A stretch of DNA of 64,000 bases from Nocardia brevicatena NBRC 12119. GTDB taxonomy: Bacteria; Actinomycetota; Actinomycetes; Mycobacteriales; Mycobacteriaceae. The stretch is from assembly GCF_000308495.1 (NCBI RefSeq), contig NZ_BAFU01000044.1, positions 1 to 64,000 of the forward strand, given 5' to 3'. The notes under the pieces are model-generated. The model worked only from the letters and a program-made list of their open reading frames with translations, made no database searches and was not told the origin of the DNA. This document shows, one piece after another, positions 60,701 through 64,000 of this stretch; position 1 is the first letter of the stretch, and the number at the start of each line of letters is the position of its first letter. Both the position numbers and the translations under genes were made by a program.

Positions 60701-61334
60701 CAAACACCGCCTCGCGCTGGAACGGGAGATGCTGGGCCTGTATGTTTCCGGGCACCCCCTCAACGGCATCGAACATGTGCTGGCGGCCCAGGCCGACACC
60801 CAGATCCCCGCCATTCTGGAAGGCGATGTCAAGGACGGCACCCAGGTGACCGTCGGCGGCATCCTGGCATCGGTGAACCGACGTATCAACAAGAACGGTC
60901 TGGCCTGGGCCTCGGCCCAGTTGGAGGATCTCAGCGGTGGTATCGAGGTGCTGTTCTTCCCGCAGTCCTATTCGGTATACGGGATGGACGTCGTCGAGGA
61001 CGCGGTGGTGCTGGTGCGCGGGCGGGTCTCGGTGCGCGACGACCGGGTCTCGTTGATCGCCAACGATCTCGCGGTACCGGACCTGTCCACGATCGGTGTG
61101 GCGAAACCCCTGTCGGTGACCATCTCCACCCGGATGTGCACACCGGAGAAGATCCGCGAGCTCAAACGGGTGCTCATCCGGCATCCCGGAACGTCCGATG
61201 TGCACGTGCGCCATATCGGGGCCCGGGACAAGGCGACCGTGCTCAAGCTCTCCGACAGTCTTCGGGTTTCGCCGTCCTCGGCGCTGATGGGTGATCTCAA
61301 GGCCCTTCTCGGCCCGAACTGCCTGGCGAGCTAG
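57783..61334 (+). CDS. dnaE1: Replicative DNA polymerase III alpha subunit DnaE1
   Basis: DnaE1 is the main replicative polymerase. The 1183-residue protein has an intact PHP domain at the N terminus ([33 protein letters not shown]), consistent with the PHP exonuclease proofreading known in M. tuberculosis DnaE1. The palm has [16 protein letters not shown] and [12 protein letters not shown] with D421 and D423. Further motifs are [35 protein letters not shown] and [21 protein letters not shown]-terminal OB domain follows. I chose the TTG at 57783 because GGAGGAAGG lies just upstream; a TTG at 57765 is also in frame. Confidence 0.96.
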   Translation: MAAPSGSFVHLHNHTEYSMLDGAAKISPLFAEAKRLGMTAVGMTDHGNMYGAAEFYNSAKKHDIKPIIGIEAYIAPESRFNTKRVQWGDPSQKSDDVSGSGAYTHMTMVAENATGLRNLFTLSSLASIEGQLGKWARMDDEIIAHHAEGIIATTGCPSGEVQTRLRLGHEREALEAAAKWQEIFGKDNFFLEVMDHGLSIERRVREGLLEIGRKLGIRPLATNDCHYVTKDQAGNHEALLCVQTGKTLSDPTRFKFDGDGYYLKSAEEMRALWEAEVPGACDNTLWIGERVQSYAEVWEHRDRMPVFPVPEGETQASWLRREVKRGLERRFPNGVPQEYLSRADYELDVIIEMGFPAYFLVVGDLIGHAREVGIRVGPGRGSAAGSLVAYAMGITNIDPIPHGLLFERFLNPERVSMPDIDIDFDDRRRGEMVRYATERWGSDRVAQVITFGTIKTKAAIKDSARVQFGQPGFAIADQISKALPPPIMAKDIPLSGIMDPEHERYKEATEVRELINSNPDVAKIYETARGLEGLIRNAGVHACAVIMSSEPLMDAIPLWKRAQDGAIITGWDYPSCEAIGLLKMDFLGLRNLTVIGDALDNIKANRGIDLDMDNLPLDDPPTYELLSRGDTLGVFQLDGSAMRDLLRRMQPTGFEDIVAVLALYRPGPMGMNAHNDYADRKNGRQEVKPIHPELEEPLRDILADTYGLIVYQEQIMQIAQKVAGYSLGRADILRRAMGKKKAEVLEAEFEGFEAGMLANGFSKTAIKALWDTILPFAGYAFNKSHAAGYGLVSFWTAYLKANYPAEYMAGLLTSVGDDKDKAAVYLSDCRHLGITVLPPDVNESEQNFASVGADIRFGLGAVRNVGTNVVSSIIAARREKSKFADFSDYLNKIDAIACTKKVTESLIKAGAFDSLGHPRKGLMMVHSDAIDAVMSTKKAEAIGQFDLFGGMDDGDDSVASVFSVKVPDEEWETKHRLALEREMLGLYVSGHPLNGIEHVLAAQADTQIPAILEGDVKDGTQVTVGGILASVNRRINKNGLAWASAQLEDLSGGIEVLFFPQSYSVYGMDVVEDAVVLVRGRVSVRDDRVSLIANDLAVPDLSTIGVAKPLSVTISTRMCTPEKIRELKRVLIRHPGTSDVHVRHIGARDKATVLKLSDSLRVSPSSALMGDLKALLGPNCLAS

Positions 61335-61347
61335 CCGGGCATGAAAA

Positions 61348-61379
61348 GGGGCGGGACGCGGAGGGTCCGCGCCCGCCCC
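61348..61379 (+). terminator. Hairpin terminator after dnaE1
   Basis: GGGGCGGG (61348-61355) and CGCGG (61357-61361) pair with CCGCG (61367-61371) and CCCGCCCC (61372-61379), with one bulged A at 61356. Confidence 0.8.
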
Positions 61380-61459
61380 GGAGCAGAAGAGTGATCGATC
61401 GATGGAAAACGGGCATCACCTCGCTTTCGGTCGATACCGAGTGTGGATCGGACACGCCG

Positions 61460-61726
61460 TCACTGCGGCGGAGGTCCACGCTGGGTCGCGCGCGGACCGG
61501 GTGTTGGTCGGCCACACAGCCATCGCACCGGTTTCCGGGGTGCGGTATCGGTGCGGGGCGGTATCAGCCGTGCCGGAGCCTGCCGACGGGGGCGAAGCGG
61601 CGCCCGGGTCGGCGCTTCGGCTGCGACCATGATCGCGTCGACCTCGGCGAACAGCAGTTCGAGATCGGGGTCGAGCGTCGGCACACCCGGTTCGGGTGCG
61701 TCCGGTCGGATATTCGCGCCGATCAC
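61460..61726 (-). CDS. Small protein downstream of hsp20
   Basis: This 88-residue frame starts 33 bases after the hsp20 stop on the same strand. Its N-terminal half, PGVPTLDPDLELLFAEVDAI, looks like genuine coding sequence with an acidic amphipathic helix. The C-terminal half is Arg/Pro-rich and ends RATQRGPPPQ, similar to many small actinobacterial proteins of unknown function. The GTG start has no strong ribosome site. Function unknown. Confidence 0.5.
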   Translation of the reverse strand: MIGANIRPDAPEPGVPTLDPDLELLFAEVDAIMVAAEAPTRAPLRPRRQAPARLIPPRTDTAPRKPVRWLCGRPTPGPRATQRGPPPQ

Positions 61727-61759
61727 GGCCCACCTCCGGACAAGGTCGAGCTCGACGGC

Positions 61760-62179
61760 TCAGACGTCGATGGCCTGCTGCCGGTTCGTGCGGGCGATCT
61801 CGATCTTGCGTGGCTTGGCCTTCTCCGCCACCGGGATCACCAGTCGCAGCACGCCATCGGCGTAGTCGGCGCTGATCCGGTCGGTGTCGAGATTCTCACC
61901 GAGGAACAACTGCCGGCTGAACACGCCGCGCGGCCGCTCGGCCGCGAGCATCTCCCGGTTCGAGTCCAATTCCGGCCGGGATGCCCGCACCGTCACCACA
62001 TTGCGTTCGATGTCCAGGTCCAGGGATTCGGGATCGACACCGGGAAGGTCGAGTTCGACGACGAACTCTTCGCCCTGCCGCCAGGCGTCCATGGGCATCG
62101 CCGCCGGTCGCGCCGCGGTGCCGAACACCTGCTGGGTCAAACGGTCCAGATCGCGGAACGGGTCGGTGCGCATCAGCAT
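61760..62179 (-). CDS. hsp20: Hsp20/alpha-crystallin family small heat shock protein
   Basis: The 139-residue chaperone binds unfolded proteins without ATP. The alpha-crystallin domain (about 38-125) has [39 protein letters not shown] and [20 protein letters not shown]. An N-terminal arm with [18 protein letters not shown] precedes it. The ATG at 62179 has GGAGGTGG five bases upstream. It diverges from a MerR-type gene across an AT-rich region with inverted and direct repeats, which suggests regulation by that protein. Confidence 0.92.
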   Translation of the reverse strand: MLMRTDPFRDLDRLTQQVFGTAARPAAMPMDAWRQGEEFVVELDLPGVDPESLDLDIERNVVTVRASRPELDSNREMLAAERPRGVFSRQLFLGENLDTDRISADYADGVLRLVIPVAEKAKPRKIEIARTNRQQAIDV

Positions 62180-62227
62180 TGTGGCCACCTCCAACTCACT
62201 CCAATCTCAACTCGTACTGGGCAGATT

Positions 62228-62275
62228 ATCTATGTAATCTGGCATAGATTTTTTATAGCACTCATCTGGCATAGA
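62228..62275. promoter_or_regulatory. Operator region between hsp20 and the MerR-type gene
   Basis: An inverted repeat ATCTATG-N8-CATAGAT lies at 62228-62249. The 12 bases ATCTGGCATAGA occur twice in direct orientation (62237-62248 and 62264-62275). The stretch is far more AT-rich than its surroundings. The HAIR consensus (CTTGAGT-N7-ACTCAAG) is not present. Confidence 0.55.
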
Positions 62276-62347
62276 CGCAAGGACCTAAAATAGGAAATCT
62301 CAGCGCCTACCAGCAGTGATATGGAGCAGTGGGAAGGAACGACATGT

Positions 62348-62686
62348 ATGGTGTCCGAGCAGACTGAACCGCTACGCCCGGATTCGGCCAGAGGGGTCTA
62401 CGGGATATCGATCGCCGCCGATCTGGCAGGGGTCGGTGTGCAGACACTCCGACTGTACGAGAGGCACGGGTTGCTCACCCCTGCCCGCAGCGAGGGCGGC
62501 ACCCGCCGCTACAGCGACGACGATCTGACCCGTCTACGCCGTATCACCACTCTGGCCGCCGCGGGAGTGAATCTCGCGGGTATAGGCCGGATCCTGGATT
62601 TGGAGGACACCGTCGCCGAACTGCACGCCGTCAACGCCCGTCTGCGCAAGACGTATCCAGGGCGTTCTCGGAAGACCGAGATCTAG
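62348..62686 (+). CDS. MerR family regulator, HspR-like
   Basis: The 112-residue protein has the MerR winged helix (about 18-85): ISIAADLAGVGVQTLRLYER, HGLLTPARSEGGTRRYSDDD and the HspR-like GVNLAGIGRILDLED. HspR represses dnaK and hsp20 genes and responds to heat with DnaK as partner. The C-terminal coiled-coil helix is short. The ATG at 62348 has GGAAGGA nine bases upstream; an ATG at 62321 in the same frame is possible. The divergent hsp20 is the likely target. The operator differs from HAIR, so it may be a distinct subtype. Confidence 0.82.
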   Translation: MVSEQTEPLRPDSARGVYGISIAADLAGVGVQTLRLYERHGLLTPARSEGGTRRYSDDDLTRLRRITTLAAAGVNLAGIGRILDLEDTVAELHAVNARLRKTYPGRSRKTEI

Positions 62687-62814
62687 GGCCCGCCGGGCGG
62701 GTATCACCCGGCCCGAAATCCGGCGGGCGCCGCGGGGGCCGGTATGTAGGGAGTTCATCGATCATCGTGCGTACCGGACCCTTCTTCGCCTGTGCGATGT
62801 CGTGATCCCCGTGG

Positions 62815-63429
62815 TCATCCCGACCGGTCACCCGGGTGGAGGTTGTGGGCGTACAGGGTGGGTTCACCGTGTTCATAGCCCAGGACACTGATCGCCGCGG
62901 TGAAGAGTGCGAAGCGGCGACCTTCGCGGACCTCGAAACCGAGCCAGCGGGCGATGAGGGCGCGGGAGAAATGTCCGTGCCCGACCAGGATCACATCATG
63001 GGCCTCGAGGCCGGCGGTAGCGGTGGCCAGAACCCGGTCGGCGCGAGCGCGGATCTGTTCGGTGGATTCACCGCCGGGTACGGTGCCGGTCCAGATGGTC
63101 CAGTCGGGCACCTGTTCGCGGATCTGTGGAGTGGTCAGGCCTTCGTACTCGCCGTAGTCCCATTCGGCCAGATCGGGTTCGATTGTCACCGGAGCCAATC
63201 CGGCCAGCTCTGCGGTGCTGCGGGCACGTAGCCGCGGACTGACGTATACCCGTGGGGCGCGCAGACGCAGCCCGGTGACGATCCGGCCGGCCGTCGCGGC
63301 CTGTCGGGCCCCGGCCGAGGTGAGCGGCAGATCGGTGCGGCCGGTGTGCCGGTGCCGGCTCGACCAACTGGTCTCGCCGTGGCGGACCAACACCACGCGT
63401 GCGTCATCGGAGCCGGGCATGAGGTTCAT
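62815..63429 (-). CDS. Histidine phosphatase superfamily protein (phosphoglycerate mutase-like)
   Basis: The 204-residue protein has the catalytic LVRHGETSW with the phospho-accepting His at about 17, SPRLRARSTAEL, the acid/base Glu in EWDYGEYEGLTTPQI and the second His in LVGHGHFSRALIAR. Family members include acid phosphatases, cobalamin phosphatase CobC and mutases; the substrate cannot be told. The ATG at 63429 and one at 63420 are both possible. Confidence 0.87.
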   Translation of the reverse strand: MNLMPGSDDARVVLVRHGETSWSSRHRHTGRTDLPLTSAGARQAATAGRIVTGLRLRAPRVYVSPRLRARSTAELAGLAPVTIEPDLAEWDYGEYEGLTTPQIREQVPDWTIWTGTVPGGESTEQIRARADRVLATATAGLEAHDVILVGHGHFSRALIARWLGFEVREGRRFALFTAAISVLGYEHGEPTLYAHNLHPGDRSG

Positions 63430-63790
63430 AATGCCCGGTAAACCATCCGGGAGGCCGCCAGGAGGAAACCGCGTGTGGCGTACGAGGGTGGCGTCTCGGG
63501 GTGGAATTCCGCAGCACGGACGGCATCAGGCCGCGAGGTCGATGGTGGGATGCCACCGTTTGGCGTACTCGTCGACATATCGCTGTCCGGTTCGGGCGGC
63601 GATGGCGCGCATCGGTGTATCGGTTGCCATCCGGGAGATCGACGTGTTCAAGGGCACGTGGCCGCGGTTCATCGATACCCTGTCCCTCGGTATCGTCGTC
63701 TCGCCCTGAGCTCGGCCGGGCGATCCGACGGCCGGAACCCGCCGGGTCCGGCCGTCGGATCGCTGATACATGTTCATAAGTGCGGCTGGA
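63430..63790. other. Region without a supported gene
   Basis: No frame in these 361 bases has a recognisable product on either strand. A 34-codon minus-strand frame (63526-63630) lacks a ribosome site. The segment may be decayed sequence of the adjacent insertion element. Confidence 0.4.
63721..63762. terminator. 16-bp perfect inverted repeat near the transposase remnant
   Basis: The arms 63721-63736 and 63747-63762 are exact complements with a 10-base loop. It may be a terminator; it could also be an end of the former element, though only one is in the window. Confidence 0.5.
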
Positions 63791-64000
63791 TAACCACAGG
63801 TTGATCGTGGCGAGGCGGACAGTGGCCGGGTACCGGGCGGCGAGTTCGTCATACCGGGTGGCCACTGCCCGAGGCTGTTCGAGGCGGCTGATCGCGCATT
63901 CCACAGCGTGCGCCGGGCGTTGCAGCGTAGAACGGTCGCCGGCAAGCACGGGTCCTCGGTGCCGGCCATCCCGACACCTCACATGCCGGATCGAGAAAGC
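63791..64000 (-). pseudogene. C-terminal remnant of an IS5-family transposase
   Basis: The minus strand reads HAVECAISRLEQPRAVATRY and then DELAARYPATVRLATINLWL, the typical C-terminal end of IS5-family DDE transposases; the Glu in AVEC would be the third catalytic residue. The frame then runs past the usual end for more than 120 codons without similarity, and upstream sequence is cut by the window edge. Whether the 5' part is intact is unknown. The region is a mark of past transposition at this end. Confidence 0.7.

Noticed and set aside
57621-61214. A minus-strand open frame of nearly 1200 codons opposite dnaE1
   Set aside because: It is the antisense of a certain gene in GC-rich DNA. The product is rich in His, Gly, Arg and Val without any known motif, and it has no ribosome site.
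62180-62347. HAIR operator for an HspR-type repressor
   Set aside because: No CTTGAGT-N7-ACTCAAG or close variant exists in the gap; other repeats are reported instead.
63526-63630. A 34-codon minus-strand frame MATDTPMRAIAARTG...
   Set aside because: It has no ribosome site, no family resemblance and lies in decayed sequence, so it is not listed as a gene.

Overview
The window comes from a GC-rich actinobacterium of the mycolic-acid-containing group (Mycobacteriales), most likely Nocardia or a close relative. The sequence supports this through GTG and TTG starts, many 4-base stop/start overlaps, promoters reduced to a TAnnnT -10 box placed directly before start codons, an ileS T-box leader with the ultrashort Stem I known from Nocardia and Mycobacterium, and a gene order that follows two M. 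tuberculosis blocks: qcrB/Rv2179c-aroG-pknL-Rv2175c-mptA-idsA2-Rv2172c-lppM-Rv2170-Rv2169c-mraZ..wag31, then ileS-dinX-lspA-rluD-dnaE1. The genus is inferred from remembered family features, not from a search.

Layout. 1-5.6 kb: the end of qcrB, an RNase AS-type exoribonuclease, DAHP synthase aroG, and the Ser/Thr kinase pknL (with four PASTA repeats) divergent from its likely substrate, a Rv2175c-type DNA-binding protein. 5.7-17.8 kb: a carotenoid locus threaded through the conserved mycobacterial block. One minus-strand series is crtE-crtI-mptA-crtB. The other is GNAT-crtO-like-cruF-lppM-GT2 glycosyltransferase. metF lies between them on the plus strand. 18.0-19.0 kb: a HEPN-domain protein and a DUF3040 membrane protein, closed by a 20-bp terminator stem.

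19.3-40.5 kb: the division and cell wall (dcw) cluster mraZ-rsmH-ftsL-pbpB-murE-murF-mraY-murD-ftsW-murG-murC-ftsQ-ftsZ, then pgeF, yggS, sepF, yggT, wag31 and a small membrane protein. All are on the plus strand and mostly coupled by overlaps. A triple 10-bp MraZ operator overlaps the promoter before mraZ. ftsA and ddl are absent from this cluster. 40.6-44.0 kb: a translational T-box and ileS. The T-box also contains a 17-codon reading frame in phase with the specifier codon.

44.1-57.6 kb: a mixed envelope and housekeeping stretch. It holds a membrane-anchored Cys-rich protein, a secreted NlpC/P60 hydrolase, a GalU-type uridylyltransferase, dinB with a C-terminal extension, an MTB12-like lipoprotein, a CtpE-type P-ATPase, a PhzF-like protein, the lspA-rluD-hypothetical operon, a putative lipoprotein, a VOC protein and a small secreted protein. 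57.8-64.0 kb: dnaE1 with its terminator, a divergent Hsp20/MerR (HspR-like) pair with an AT-rich operator region, a histidine phosphatase, and the C-terminal remnant of an IS5-family transposase running off the end.

The genes fit together as a core envelope region: isoprenoid and carotenoid synthesis, lipoglycan mannosylation, peptidoglycan precursor synthesis, divisome and polar growth (SepF, Wag31), and kinase control (PknL). No tRNA, rRNA, CRISPR array, prophage or replication origin was recognised.
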